In this document: positions 21,354-35,350 of the stretch, piece by piece
Numbering within the stretch: position 1 is the first letter of the stretch
How the letters are laid out: each line of letters opens with the position of its first letter
Assembly (NCBI GenBank): GCA_963277665.1
Contig: OY728131.1
Location: forward strand, 1,396,206,688 to 1,396,270,687
Reading direction: 5' to 3'
Origin: Viscum album
Lineage: Eukaryota > Streptophyta > Magnoliopsida > Santalales > Viscaceae
Length of the DNA stretch: 64,000 nt
Translations under genes and position numbers: made by a program
The notes under the pieces: model-generated
What the model saw: the letters and a program-made list of their open reading frames with translations, nothing else
Databases searched by the model: none
Told to the model about the DNA's origin: nothing

Positions 21354-22823
21354 CTCTGGTGGGCCTCAAAGCACACAACCCAGCCCACTAGAGGATTCTA
21401 AAACCAAAGATCAATGAAATCATACAACTGAACTCTATCAATAAAAACAACATCAAGATAGACTATAAACATTTAAAGTATATCGTCATCATAATCAAAA
21501 TACAAGTATGCTCAGAATGGGAAATTCATAATTCCATTTATGACTCAAGGTAAAAAATTAGAAAAACACACCATGGAAGGAAAATTACAAGGCATATAAA
21601 ATGGTTACATGATGTGTAACACCAATGTTCCACGCTACCCATGTGCTAAAAGATAATCATCATGTACATTTCTTAATTAAATGTTGTTTCAACATTTTAC
21701 ATGATGTGTAACCTCACATGGTTTACCTATTTCTATCTCTCATCTCCACTTGTCATGTACAACACCCAACTATATAATGTGTACCACCCCCTACTTGGTG
21801 TGTACAACAAACTAGGTTCCTAGCCATGTACCTCCACATGGGTTCTAACCAAGAATAGTTTATAGTCACAAGTCATGTACCTCTCACTAGTTTGGGCAAT
21901 GTACCATACAAAACCATGTTCCACCTTCACACCCCGAGATTCCACAATACATAGTGTACCCCTGATACACAGTGTGTTGTCCCATAGAAACATCTTCAAG
22001 GAATACTGAGAACATACAACATTTTTTCTATAAACTACACATTATGTACATGAGTTTTCCAAAATGTGAAACCCCCAAAATGGGATAAAACTCATATTTC
22101 TCCCTGATCAAGAAAATATTGACCCACACCGGGTCCCCAAAAAACCCAAAAATGATTGAAAACATTAAATATGATATGGGGATTTATGGTGAAAAATTAA
22201 AACAAGCCTTGCTTATGTAATAATCTTCTTAATATTCACATTGGATCTGGGAAATGCATATATTGAGCCCAGATCTACCTCTATGGTGTCTCCCTGGGCG
22301 GTGCCTCCTCCCATTATCCCTCTTTTACCTCTCTCTCTCTCTAAACCAAAGACTCAAAGGTGGGGGATTCCCATAAGTAAGTAAATGGAAATACATATGG
22401 AATAAAATAGAATATAAAATGGAAAAAATGAATAAAAATAAAAAGAAAATGGGTCGAGGCCCGACTATAGATCTTGTGGTGGGTTTATACCTTCCCTTGG
22501 AAAAAAATCATTCCAAAATCAATTAAGGGGATATATTATCAATACAAAAAATAATTTTAAATATATCACTGAATAAACCTAAGTAAATAAGTTAATAATT
22601 ATTTAAATAAATATTAAATATTCCATGAAAGCATCAATGACATGGATTTCCACAAAAATCATTTCCTAGGGTAAAAACCCTACTCCGGGACCAACATATT
22701 GGTTTAAAAAATAATCTAAGATCATATTTAATGATAAATTATTTTTTGCATTTAAATTTTTCTTGAAACAAAAATTCAATTTTCCCCATAATTTCAACAA
22801 CCCATGATGACACACGGTGTCAC
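21354..22823 (-). repeat. Probable LTR fragment of a third type (C)
   Basis: The minus strand from 22823 starts TGTGACACCGTG, a plausible LTR start. About 330 bp in is GGTATAAACCC (TATA-like), and near 22330 a CT/GA-rich leader ends GAGAGAGAG|GTAAAAG, resembling the TATA-plus-donor layout of family A. A CCTAGGGTAAA...CCGGGACCAA phrase near 22665-22700 resembles one unit of the family B 175-bp repeat. It stops at the B1 boundary. No coding remnant is seen and the assignment is tentative. Confidence 0.4.
21607..22050. repeat. Cluster of TGTAC/TGTGTA words
   Basis: At least ten short, irregularly spaced repeats of ATGTGTAAC, CATGTACCTC, GTGTACCACC and similar words occur in ~440 bp, between otherwise unrelated sequence. 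It looks like a degenerate short-unit array. No regular period is evident. Confidence 0.5.
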
Positions 22824-23114
22824 AGGCTGAGTGTATAAAGGATATTTCTATTATAGGTGAGAAATGGGAATTTAGAAATAAGTGTTTTCATAATACTATT
22901 ATTTTCTAAGATAAGGTGAGATTAGTTTTTTAAAGTTATAACTAGGAATATTGCATAAAAAATGTAGAGTTTCTTACTCTAGTATCTAAGACCGTATCCA
23001 TATGTATTCTATAATTTTTTATTACTCATATAAACATTAATATTTTTCAAAAGATATAAATGATTTCATCCTCAATTGATAAGTTAATGAAGAGCTTTAG
23101 ATAGAACAACACCT
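22824..23114. other. Unassigned AT-rich stretch before copia remnant 1
   Basis: Nothing recognised. By position it may be decayed integrase or early RT of the copia element that follows. Confidence 0.3.
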
Positions 23115-24175
23115 AGTTTTGAAGTTATAAATTTTATTGAACAGGTTTTTAGACCTACTAAAAATGTTTATATAATTGAACATCCTCCAAGAGCAACATG
23201 TTATCGATTTTTTGGTTTCCTAATTTAAAATAACTAATAGAAAAACATATCCACGTATATTTATTGAATAATTTTTATGGAAACCATCATTATTAAAAAA
23301 TATGTTTGATGAAATTATCTTTGGATAAACTAGAAAACAATTGAACAGTGTTTCTAGAGCCTTATTCTTATTGAATTTTAGATGAGTATTATTGGTGAAG
23401 TTAACTATTTTTATACATTCTAAATAACCTAAATTCTAGATGGAACTATCTTTAATCAATATAAGTTTATAATATGATGACATAAATACTTTCATTTTGA
23501 AATTTTTCTCTAGTATTAGTTCTTTGAATGGGGCCTGTTGTAAACATGACATTCATGAATCTGAGAAATTGGTCGATCAAAGGATGTTTAAAGGGATGAT
23601 CTAAATCATAATTTATATGATGTTCAGTTGATTGGAAATTTTGTATTATATATGAGGTTTGAATAAAATATATAAGAATCCCATCTTAAGGATATGAATC
23701 ATATATTCCACTACCTTAAATGAAATCTTAAACTTGAATTTTTTAATTTATCTTCAAAAGAGTTCACATTATAATGTTACTCAAAATATGAATTTGGTTG
23801 TTGTAGAATGGATCAAAATTCACTTCTATAAAATATCATTTTTTATTACATATTTGGGTTCCGTAGTTCAGTAAGACACACCATTAATTAAAATTTAATT
23901 CATTGAAGTCGTATATTTGGCAATTGGTAGTTATTTCCCACAATTGTTGTGGGTTAAATACACACTCGATGATTTTGGTTAGAGTTTTACTAAAAGTATA
24001 AATATTTTTTACCACAAAAGTGAAAAAAAATTTATAATAACTCAACACATCGCCCACATGTGAATAACATGGATATAAGATACCACTTTTGTTAGGAACA
24101 TTAATAAAAAAAGAAATCATTGTCAATTTTATCAAAACTGAAAATCAGCTTGCTAAAATTTTCATGAACCCTTGA
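23115..24175 (+). pseudogene. Copia remnant 1: reverse transcriptase-RNase H
   Basis: Many Ty1/copia motifs appear in order on the plus strand with stops and frameshifts between them. PPRATCYRFFGFLI (about 23184) matches APRAWY..L..FL. DEIIFG (about 23309) matches the YVDDIIFG active-site region, with the first Asp changed or out of frame. EKLVDQRMFKGMI (about 23561) matches VD...YR.MIGSL. A KESHLKD...IFHYLK segment (about 23660-23740) matches P...H..A..R..RYLKGT. EVVYLAIGSYFPQLLWVKYT (about 23905) then LDDFG matches EAEYIA...C..QLLW.K..L.D.G. IRYHFC and KEIIVNFIKTENQLAKIF (about 24075-24160) match the RNase H end (IRYHF....GDI.LEF..TE.QLADIF). The order and wording suit a SIRE/Tork-like copia. 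Not functional. Confidence 0.82.
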
Positions 24176-25107
24176 ATCCATAATATTTGAATATATTAAA
24201 AAGAAATTGGGAATGATCAATGAAATTATTTTATAATTTATTCCTTATTATTTTACTATTTACTGACATTGAAAAACACTTGCAAAAAGGTAGATGAAAT
24301 TTTCTAGATTTGAGTTAACATTTCGTAAAGCTGCATTACATTATCTAAAATTTCAATGAATGGAAATTACCAAAACTACTATGGAAACTTACTAGAACCA
24401 AACCTAATGAAAATTAAATTGTATTTTTAAATTATAAAAAATATAACTTTTTAAATATACCATTTATTTCATGGTTTATTCCTATGAAAATATCCCCACA
24501 TTATATCAAACATATTAAATATTATTAGTTTGTAGAATTCAAATTATCATAAACTCTGATGATTATATGAGAACATTTCATTATCATCTGTATTCTACAA
24601 AACGTTTTTATCTAATATATTTTCAAAAATTATAATAACCTTATAATTAATACTCTAATACTATTTTTCTTGGGTACCTAATAATTTTATTTTTTACAAA
24701 GATATTTTTTCCAGTACTCTGATGCTCTAAATTTTACTTTAATGAAAAATACATACATATATTATTTGGACATAAAAATTTATAGTAGTTTTTATTAATC
24801 CTTTTCATTAATTCCATACTTATCAATAAAATTGATAAGTGATTTTTTTAACATTCTTTAGAACCATATTTATTATAAGAATATCATCTATAGAAACGTA
24901 ACTTATAGAAGGTTTACTATATCTAACATTATAATATAGTAATTATTTTCAAAGGATTTCAGGTATATAGAAATTATAAAGGGAGATTGTTTTTATTGAA
25001 TGTCATAAAAAGAAAGTGTACATTTAATGGAAATTATATATATTTTATTTACTAATTTTTGTTATTCTATTATTGTTTAACATTGATTATTATTTTTTTG
25101 GTTATTT

Positions 25108-25131
25108 TTTACCAACAAAAGGGTGGGGAGT
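25108..25131 (+). other. Candidate copia polypurine tract
   Basis: TTACCAACAAAAGGGTGGGG resembles the TCATCA..AAAGGGGGAG tract ending SIRE-like copia elements, about 930 bp after the RNase H. A second candidate, TAAAGGGAGATTGT, lies at 24977-24990. No LTR pair was found to decide. Confidence 0.35.
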
Positions 25132-27428
25132 TTAGATATTATCATTTGAATGGATATTAGTGTTATCTTTTTATTTCTGTTAATTTTAGAGAAAATAATT
25201 TCATGTCAATGATTATTTTTCATTATTTTTTAATTAGTGAGATAATTTACAGATGTTCATTCCAATAGAATAGAAATTAATTAAGAGGGGTATTATTAAA
25301 AAGATGATGGTTTTTATTAATAGGGGTATTAATGATTTTTAGAATATTTCTTATGATTAACAATTCAGTTTCTTAAATTAAAAATTTTAGTATTCTCAAA
25401 TGGTATATTTTGGGGATGATTCATTAGAAATTATATTGAATTTTATTTAAAAAATAATATCAAGGCTGTGTTTTCATTCTTTCCTTGTTATTTTTAAAAA
25501 TGATGATATTTTTGGGGATATTCTTGAGAACATTGGCCTTCTTCTTATATTTGTTTTTTGAAAAGTTATAATACACATCATTAATGTTTTTATTTAACAT
25601 AGAGTTTGGTCATATAAGTATTGGTGTGTCTGTACATAATATTGGATTATATGTTTTTTTAACTAAACTGGTTTTTACATCTAACAAAACCTTCTTTTCA
25701 TATTGTGATGGTGTGTAGAATAGAATTAATTGAATGATAGAGGTTGAAGCTATATTTATTAAAATATTTAGTGTTATGTCTGGTGATTTTTCAAATATAC
25801 ATGAAGATCATTGAATTTAACAGATAGAGTTTATAAAGATAGAGGCTATAAATTATAACAAGGTATTCATGGATCTAGGTATTGTGATTTCTGAGATTCA
25901 CTAATATTTCTAGTCTTTTTTTTGTTTGTATCATATTTATTATTTCAACACATCTTGTTTTAGTTTTTTATTTTGATGAGTTTTTTCAATGATCTTTCAT
26001 ATATTAAGGTTTATTTTCCAAACTCTATATATTTTATTCTTTTAAATTTTCATTTTATGATCCTTCATGATCAAGTATATTCTAGGACTTGGAGATGTAC
26101 ATTTATTAGTCCTTCAAGATTAAGGATAATTTAAGGAAAATAATTTAAACGTTTAAACAAGTTTATATTCAGAAAATTCATGGTGTGTACTTGTTTTTGA
26201 TTTTCATATCAAAGATGTTATCAGTGATGGAGCTACCTATCACTATTGTAAAGCATATAATTTCTAAACATGGAACCTAGTTTCTTTCAATAGGTCTAGA
26301 GTTGAGAACTTTCCTAGTGTAGAATTGGCATAATTATGATCAGTTCTACAGACCATCTTTCAGCATTGTATAAAATTTAACTCTTCATATGAATTATATG
26401 TATATTGGTAATATAATATACTTTTTTCAATTTTAAGGATTTTAATTCTAGAATTCATGCATTTTTTCAAAATTTTTGTTATATTTTCCACTACATTTTT
26501 TTCCAAATTGATTTTATCTTTTGATATATCTGTTTTACATTTCATTATTTAAATCATGAGGAATGTTGTGTTTTTTGATAGATTTACTTTCTATTGATTT
26601 ATCTTTGTATGATATGATTGGATTGAAAATAATATTTTCAGGTTAATCGATTAAATAAAGTGGTAGAAAATTTTTTGGTTTCTATTAGGTGAAAATTTAT
26701 TTCTATCTTACTACTTCCATATTTCTTACCCTTTAGGATTATAAATAATGTATCATGTCTATGTTTAACATAAAAAATTTACATATTGTAGTAATCTACC
26801 AAACCTTTGAGCACTATAATATATTAATCTCAAAGATATTAATAAAAAATTCGTCTAATACTTATAAAGGCATTATGTTATGGAAAGATTGATTACAAAT
26901 TTATCTCAGTCTATAATCGGAGTCACTAGAATTAAAAACATCTTCATATTAACTTTCATAGCTTGAATCTATAAGTATTCATAGACTTCATATACAATTA
27001 TCTCTAATGAGTAACCCTATATTTATTTTCATTTAATTCCAACAGTAATTTCTTCAACCATCCAATTGTTAATAGCATTGTACCATGATTTCAATAATGT
27101 TTTGTATAATTTTAGTAACCCGATATATAAACCATTATCCACAATTTATGCCATAATATATCTCAATATTCAAGAAGAATAAAAATATAGAAACAATATA
27201 TTTATCAATGGACCATCAAGACCAATATTATCCAGACTGTAACTCCACAACCATTGACTAATTTTTGTAACACTTTATTCAACCCTCTTATGAATTATTC
27301 AGAATGTCTCTAAACTATAGAACGAAACATTCGAAATATATTCAAGTAATTTATAATTATTATTATGTAATATTAATATGTATTTTGTTAAAAATATATA
27401 TTCTAAAATAATTAAATATGTGTATGAA

Positions 27429-27457
27429 TATATATATATAGAGAGAGAGAGAGAGAA
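27429..27457. repeat. Compound microsatellite (TA)n(GA)n
   Basis: A run of TA repeats passes directly into GA repeats, followed by ATACATACATACAT. The two overlapping 69-75 codon frames here come from this simple sequence. Confidence 0.85.
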
Positions 27458-29445
27458 AATATATACATACATACATAGAAATGTTGTTTTAAAATTTAAT
27501 GGTTTTAAAATGAGTAACAAATTCAATATGTATTTTCAAATATTTTCAATCATATTCTATAACTCCATGGATTTACACATTCTTTAATCTAATTTTTATA
27601 TTTATTAGATAATTATGATAAAATACTCATTAAATTATTATGATTTATTAAATATATATTTTTAAGATTAATAATTTTTGAGTGATGAAAATTAGTCTAT
27701 TTTTAATATATAATTCTTAACTCATTATAGAAATAATTAAATTTTAGATTCATAATATTGTTTATTTTAGTGTAAATCTCTTAAGACATAAATTTTAATT
27801 GATTATAAAAACATGAATTTTTAATATTGGGATGTATAGGTTTGTCTAATATAATTTCAATTAAATTAGTCCAATATATTTTTTTAAATTTGATAAAAAA
27901 TTAAAAAAAAAATGAAACTATTTTCTGAAATGATAAACTCTACTAAATTTCTGTACTTTATGAATTATATATTTATGGTTAATTTTAAATGAGAGATTCT
28001 TTGTGGAATTTTTATAAAATATAAAAATTATTAGATTCTTTTTATTTTTTCATTCTATTTATTTCAATTTTAAAACTTGTGAATTTTCTATTTATTATGA
28101 TGTTTTATGACATTATGAATTTATAGATACATTTGTTAGTATTTGAGTATTTTTATTATTTTCATTAAGGGTTTAAATCATTTTTTTGACTTCATGATGT
28201 TGGCCATGACATAGATTTAGTTATCACCCCATTTTTATTTTATTCTTATGATTATAAATATTTAATTATAGTTACATCTAGAAGTTATGTTTTATGTTTT
28301 CCTTGATTGGGTGATTTTGGTTTGCGATTATCCTTTCCATTGATTTTTTTGATGAATTTCTACTGACGGAAATTTTACATTTTTACATATTTACGTGGGA
28401 TGTTTTAAAGTAGGTTTTCAAGTGTACCCTAACAGACACTGAGGTAGTATGATAGTTTCATAGAAAAACATTAGACCATATTACCCCTACCTATGGATGT
28501 GGATATGATGAAAATATGTGGTTGATATAATCATAAAGAGGATAGTTTGAGGTTGATTCACTTTATGATGTTTCAATAAGGTCGAGGTGATCATGAGGAG
28601 AAGGAAACAAGGTTGATATCCATTATTATGTCAGGTTTTGATACTATAAGTGATGAGGTTAGTGGTATTTGGATTTTTTGGTCCCTATTATATTTTTTAT
28701 AGCATGATAAATATGTATAATTGTTATTTAGATAGTTTCCTTATAATAATATAGGTTAGAGAACATTATTTGAATGAGATCACACATCCGTTTTTTTGTT
28801 TATTCACTAGAGATTTAGCTTTCCTGTCCACAATAACATGATATTTTCTAGACATAAACTTATATTTTACACTTTTATGCTCATCCCTACTATAATATAT
28901 TATTTTTCAGGCTTAAAAGATTTTGATAGGAGTCGAGCCATGCCTTACTAACTCATGGGAATGGTAGACATAAATTTTTTTTGGAGTTTCCATTTATTTA
29001 TTAAATGTTTTTCTGATTGATTGTGACTTTGGGTCATTTAGAATATTATGAATGGTATTAAAATACTTGTATTTTTTTGTTTATATGTGGAAATTTTATT
29101 ATATTATTTGGATAATGAGTGTTGATACGAAACATTATTCTTTCTTCTTGGGCTTAATGAAAGTGATTATTACTATATCATTCTTTATATACCCTCAGTG
29201 TTAGTTATTAACCCATTAAATATTGAATATAGCCATTAGGGTTCATTTTCAGTTTCATTACTGACCTGGGACGAGATATAATGAAATTGGGTCATGAAAG
29301 GGAAGATCTCTGATGGTGGATCCTAAAAAAACATAGTGATAGTCTTAATCGGTGGATAACCACACACCTGATATAGGTTGTTATGGGGAGATTCCCTATT
29401 TGTATAAAACTACCCAATAGATAAATATATTATTCTTTAGGTCCA

Positions 29446-29527
29446 TGTGGGTGGAAAACTACAAAGTAATTTTATAGTAAAGACCCTATGGGTGGACAAC
29501 CTCATAATGATTTCATAGTGAGGCCCT
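29446..29527. repeat. 41-bp tandem duplication
   Basis: GGGTGGA..AC....AA.GAT/ATTT.ATAGT.A.G.CCC occurs twice, with GGGTGGA starting at 29449 and 29490. Two units only. Confidence 0.6.
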
Positions 29528-30193
29528 TGTTGGTTATCATGTGCTTATTTGTTTTGTATATATTAGTGGTGTATTCTCTTTGGTGAAAGTTATATGATAT
29601 TTTTTGTGACAGTGTGGTTAAGATAGTCGGATTTGGGTAATTGATGTTTTTTTTTTTGTTTTTTTTATTCAATAAAATAATTCAGTATAATTATTTATTC
29701 CTATAGATTTATGACAGTTCCATGACAAAACCTAATAAGAATATTTATATTCTCAGCCTAAATTTATTTTTATATTTATTTTTATTAGCTAAAAAAAGTT
29801 AGTGTTGGTGGCAGATGACCTTATATTTTTATACATGATCAAGTTGGTAGAGTTGGATTATATTATACTTCACAATTAGTATATACGATATTATAAACTT
29901 TAATATATTTTTTATAATTTTTTTATTTTGATTTGTATAATATGGAATGATTGGTTTAATGCATTAATCATGTATTTTTTTAGGAAATTCAATAATATAA
30001 TTCATATTGAAGTAGAGTTTCTATTTGGATAGGCTAATATCTTCTATAAATAAATGATGATATACCCTTCACAATAATCAAATCCCATAGAATATTGATG
30101 GTTGGATTTGAGGGATTTACTCAAAATCATTGATGATGTGGTTGGAAGTCTAATGATGGTGGGTTTTGATAAATACATTAATCAATAATATAC

Positions 30194-33100
30194 TAAAATA
30201 ACCCATAATTTTCATAAATAGATATTAAATATAATTAAATAAATTTTTTTAACATAACATAATGATCTTCACTATAATTGTGTATGTATAGTATCCTTTG
30301 ATACTTGAAAAAAACATGTTAATAATAGTTTTATGTAATCTAATTCATAGATATTATCAATTATCACAATTCTTAGAGATATCATATATAAAACCATTCT
30401 TCTTAACCTAGTAAGAGAAAAAATATAGGGAGCGTTGATGCCCAGTATGAAAAAATAGAGATATCAATGCTCATATAAGAATATATTGAGAAAAGGGGTA
30501 TAAGAACATGAGGATAAAATTTCAAATCTATAACATTCATATCATAGATCATAATATTGAGTCATTTCATAATGTTTGGTAGTTTTTAAGACATTAATAA
30601 AAAAGGAATCAAATAACATGATCCATGAATAAATAACATTGGAATGGTAAATGAAATTATGGCATATAAATACATTAATAAAGCCATTTACTAAGTAGTC
30701 AATGATATTTACCAAGACTATCAAGGTGGAATGGGTTCACTTTCTAAACCATTAATGTAGTAAAGGTTCATTCCAAAAACTATCATAGTGTACAAATTCC
30801 CTTACTAAACATTGATAACTCCCCATTTGAGTCGTATTTATCTCATGAGCTATCAATCTTTACCCAATTCATTGGAGGCAGATATAGGTCCCACCCAACA
30901 TGTAATGAAACTCATATATATATTTTCCACAATATAATTAAGAATTCATCATTTAATAACCCATGTAAAATAAATGGGTTGAATATGCAATTCATCATTT
31001 AATCACAGAATAATCCATGGAAAAGAAATGGGTTTCATAAACATATTATCATCAAAACCTAAACCAACCATATAAAGAATAAGTATGGTATCTTTGTATC
31101 ATATCCTTAGTAAATTATAAGTGAAATAAAGGGTTAATTTCATTGAAGAATATAATCACTACTAAAGGATCATAAAAACATTCTACAAGAAAATAAATTT
31201 AAATGTTTAAATTACTTATAACAAATAAATATGTAAATATAAAGGATAAAATTTTCCTATAAGAAAATTACAAAAAAATTTAATAGAAGATAAAAATTAA
31301 ATATTAGTCATGAAATTGTTAAAATCCATTCAGTTCATATAAGTTAAAAAATAGTCATTTCACATTATTAAATAAATAGGTTAAATAGTAACTCATTCGG
31401 AAAACTACAAAAAAAATTCCTTTAAAACCATTTTATAATAATGCCAAAATGGGTGAAAATGATTTTTAAAAATAATATTATCATATTAAAAAAATTATAA
31501 TTTTTTTGAAAAAATTTATATTTAAGAAAGTGATTTTTTGGCATAAGTGAAAAGTAAAGTCTATTTTAATTTAAAAAATATTTTTAGTTTCTTGATTAAA
31601 TAATATGAATAAAATGGAAGGAAATAATTTAATTTCAAGGGATAATGATATTTTATTAAAAAAAATAGCATATTGATAATTATATAATAATATTTCATCA
31701 CTAGGACTTAATCATAATCAATCTCTATAAAAAATGAGATTGTGACATAAACCCCTTACCTCAAGTTACCCTTTATTTGAAAGAAAACTAAACGAATATT
31801 TAATAATTTTTTTAAATTATATAATATATTAAAATTCATATATATTATATCATATATTTTCTATTTATAACATTTAAACACCCCCTAGAATCAATAATTT
31901 CTTATTAAACATTTCTTTCCATGGTGTTAATTGTTTCATTTATCATGAGTATTTCAGTTCATTAGTTATAGTCCTCATACATTTATGTCGGATATATAAT
32001 ATATTGAATATTAATAATGATATAAATATCATATACATTTTTTATATACATATTAATAGTCATCAATAAAATTTATAAATAGAAAAATTCTTTACATTTT
32101 TCATAGAGATGGTAGGTCGTACCTACGTATGAAAGTTTCTTTCATTTTTAACGGATAAAATGGAAGAAAGGTAAATAATATCTAAAATTTACAAAATAAT
32201 TATGTTTTTATATATATCATATATATTCACTAAATCTAACCTTATTTCTATTCAATTAAATTAGAAATGAAAAAAGATTCAAATCGTTTAGTGGAGGTGG
32301 TAGTCAATACGTACACACGAGTGATGTTATCATTTTCCAATAGATTAGAAGTTAAGAATATATATGTGATATTATAATTAGAGAATTATATTTTTTTCAT
32401 AAATATAATATATAAAAATTAAACCCATCATTATACTCATCCACAAAATATGATGATGAAAAATTGTATTGCACGAGCAATCCTTTTTCTTATCATTTAA
32501 TGGGAAAGATATTGTACAATGGTGTTTTAAAATTTATAATATAATTCAATCATAATTATTTTAAAAAATTTATTATTTAATGATATACATGATATATTTC
32601 AAAGAGTTAAAGAAGAGTATAAAATAAAGTGAATAGTTAAGATGGTTACATCATCCTTGAAATGACTCCTTTATATCTCCTATAAACAGCTCTAAGGTTA
32701 GTATTTTTGGAATACTATAACTTATATAATATGTATAGGAATTTTATATTGTAAATTTTTATATTTTTTGTGGATATATAAGTCTCAAAGTGTTGTAAAT
32801 AATTGATGGAGGAGGTTCCCCTTTATAATTGGGGTGAGGGGAAATTTTGAAATTTATTAAAAAATTATATTATAATAAGTTCATTCTCAGTTAAAATTTC
32901 ATCAAATTTATATGGATAAGAATATATGTTTTTATAGGTTTTTAATAACAGAATCCAATTTAATTTATATATTTCTGGTTTCATTTTAAAACAGGTAGTT
33001 TCTATTAACCCTTTGTTAACAAATTTGAATTTTAACAACGATAACACCTTTTTCAACATCAACGGGTTGTAATATATACTTGTAAAGTAAAATATTGATC

Positions 33101-34408
33101 ACAAATGAAAAATTAATGAAATTTTATATTGTACCATGAAAACATGTCTTATTTCAATATTTTTTGGTTCTTAAAATAGTTTAATAAAATACTATTTTGA
33201 TAAAGTATAATTTTTCTGAGTTTTGATGGTATTCATTTAATTTGACATAAAATAGAAAAATTAATTTTATAATTAGAATATAATATTTGAAAAATATACT
33301 CATATGTAATATTAACCTATTAAATTAATTTTAAAATATATTTTACTCAAATTATATGACTTTTAATATTTTCAATTCCATTTTTTTTCTTCCATTAATT
33401 AAATAGATATTGTTTTGGCATTTTTCAAGACCTTAAGGTAATTATATATGACCTAATAATTAATAATAAATTTTCATAATGAATATAATTTAATCATTTA
33501 AAAAAATAATATTAATATTATTTTATAACATGTTTTTCCCTATTTGAGAACATAAAGGATATTAAGAACCAATTGAGTGGCATTTTGTAACTTTCACTGA
33601 TTTTAATAATTTAAAAATCATTTTGATGGAAATGTGTACATTAATCTAATAAATTACCATTATAATGTGTTAAGGGTATAATAATCAAAATACTATGATA
33701 ATTATGATGAATAATTGTGTACTTAACACTTATTTGTTATCTAGATTATCCCAATTTACCCTTTACTGAGGTTATAAATTTTACCACAAAAACTATTTGT
33801 ATTGAAAAAAATAAATGGTACTTGTTTAATAAAGAAAAAAATTATGAATAAAAATATCTATTTGACTTTATAAAATTAAATACATATAAATTAAAGAAAT
33901 TAAACATAATTTATATGCACAAAATGACAAAAAAATTAATTTTTAGAATTAAAAAAATTAACTGTAAAACTGAATTATTTATTATCCTATGATTATATAA
34001 AATTTTATAGAATATATAAAATATTTTATTAATAAAATATTATATAAATTAAATTAAAATTATTAACCAATATTTATTAATTTCATTTATTAATATAATA
34101 ATATATTCCATGCAAAACACAAATTTTCAGAAAAAACACATCACTTCTATTTTCAAATATTTTTTATTTTTAATTCTAATAATTTGATCAATAATGAATT
34201 TGTTTTATAAATTTTTAAACTATATATTTTCTATAATTTATTTATTACAATTCATAGGAACCAATAAATTGGCTATGTAATGGAGAACACCTAATACTTA
34301 TATAATGTCACACAATTCGTCAAAAAGTGTTCTTGCATGTAATGCAAGATATAGAAGAAATAAAATTATTTAGAGAAAAATATTTCATTACAATAATAGG
34401 GTGTAAAT
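30194..34408 (-). repeat. A2 3' LTR
   Basis: Right end near 34402-34408 (GGGTGTAAA, degenerate TTTACACCC start). Left end about 30194, set by alignment of ACATAACATAATGATC with 34515. TATA (TATAAAGG) is at 32826-32819, and the donor position near 32650 reads GATG|GTAAC-like but imperfectly. GTACGT-type blocks lie at 32101-32150 and 32285-32340. Confidence 0.7.
30712..30800. repeat. ~32-bp minisatellite in A2 3' LTR
   Basis: CCAAGACTATCAAGGTGGAA, TAAACCATTAATGTAGTAAA and CAAAAACTATCATAGTGTAC are three diverged units, each followed by a (G/A)GTTCA-like phrase. The array recurs at 34975-35095. Confidence 0.6.
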
Positions 34409-34462
34409 TTTTATCCCATTATAATTATTTTCTTCCTATAAATTCATCACATTGATACCAAT
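34409..34462 (-). other. Residual A2 interior with primer site
   Basis: Only about 54 bp. TGGTATCAAT (34460-34451, minus) is a degenerate tRNA-Met primer site two bases from the 5' LTR end TTTCTACA. ATGGGATAAA on the other side is a weak polypurine tract. Everything between was lost by deletion. Confidence 0.6.
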
Positions 34463-34974
34463 TGTAGAAACCCATATCTGTAATACTTAGATATTATATC
34501 TAGATAGATGAATATTCTTTACATAACATAATGATCGATACCATAATCATATAGATCTACAATCATTAACCAAAAAAAATTTCTTCATAATAATTTGAAA
34601 TAGTTTCCTCCTTATATATTAATGACTATCATTTTTTTAACATGTTATAAATAAATTCTTTCTTTATAACCTGGGAAAGGAAACATAAGAAATGGTGAGT
34701 TCTGATGCACAATAAGGGTAAATATGGGAGATATAAATTTTCATATAATCATAACCCAAGAAAAATATAATGATAATATGATATTATGATTTTAAAATAA
34801 TACCCTACATATCATAAATTATAATATTAATTCAAGTCATAAATCATGGAATTTTATAAGAAATTAATCATAATGTAATCAAAGAACATAAGCCATCAGA
34901 GTGTGGCATTGGCATAATACATAGAATTTTTCCATACACATAATCATAGAACATCATTTACTTAATAACCAATC

Positions 34975-35095
34975 ATTTTTTATAAGACTATAATTGTGGA
35001 ATTTGTTCACCCCCAAAACCATCTTAGTAGTTAAGGTTCATTCCCAAGACTATCATAGTGAAAAAATTTCCTTACTAAACTGGGTTCACTCTATA
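34975..35095. repeat. ~32-bp minisatellite in A2 5' LTR
   Basis: ATAAGACTATAATTGTGGAA, AAAACCATCTTAGTAGTTAA and CCAAGACTATCATAGTGAAA are three diverged units with GGTTCA-type tails, counterparts of 30712-30800. Confidence 0.6.
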
Positions 35096-35204
35096 TTCCA
35101 GCCCTATTTATCTCATGACATATCAATATTTATCTAATTCATAGAATGAAAATATTTACCCCACCTAGAACATAATAAAAATCATGCATAATTGTTTTAA
35201 AATA

Positions 35205-35350
35205 TCATAAATAATTCATCTTATTGGAAACCATGAAAATAAATTGGTTTGATAAACATTTCATCAAATAACAACCCATAGAAAATAAATGGATTTCATA
35301 AACATTTCATCATTTTATCATAGCATAAACAATGAAAAATAAATGAGTTT
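35205..35350. repeat. ~50-bp minisatellite with internal inverted repeat, A2 5' LTR
   Basis: Three units of the form TCATC...AACCCATGAAAATAAATGG then GTTTCATAAACAT. The AACCCAT/ATGGGTT words within a unit are inverted repeats. Counterparts lie at 30940-31045, 45225-45300 and singly near 5225. Confidence 0.6.

Larger units (their letters stand above)
24176..30193. other. AT-rich DNA with no recognised gene or element
   Basis: Six kilobases of very AT-rich sequence. I see no protein family, RNA gene or LTR end beyond the candidate copia tracts near 24980 and 25120. The few 60-80 codon frames look random. A TA/GA microsatellite lies at 27429-27457 and a two-unit 41-bp repeat at 29446-29527. 28400-29640 is slightly less AT-rich and may hold an old unclassified LTR. 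Confidence 0.5.

Noticed and set aside
23884..24135. 83-codon minus frame
   Set aside because: It is antisense to the clear plus-strand copia RNase H remnant.
26360..26545. 61-codon lysine/isoleucine-rich minus frame, and similar frames at 30542, 32865, 47182 and 50335
   Set aside because: Composition is what random AT-rich DNA gives. Several lie inside LTRs or copia remnants, and no family motif is present.
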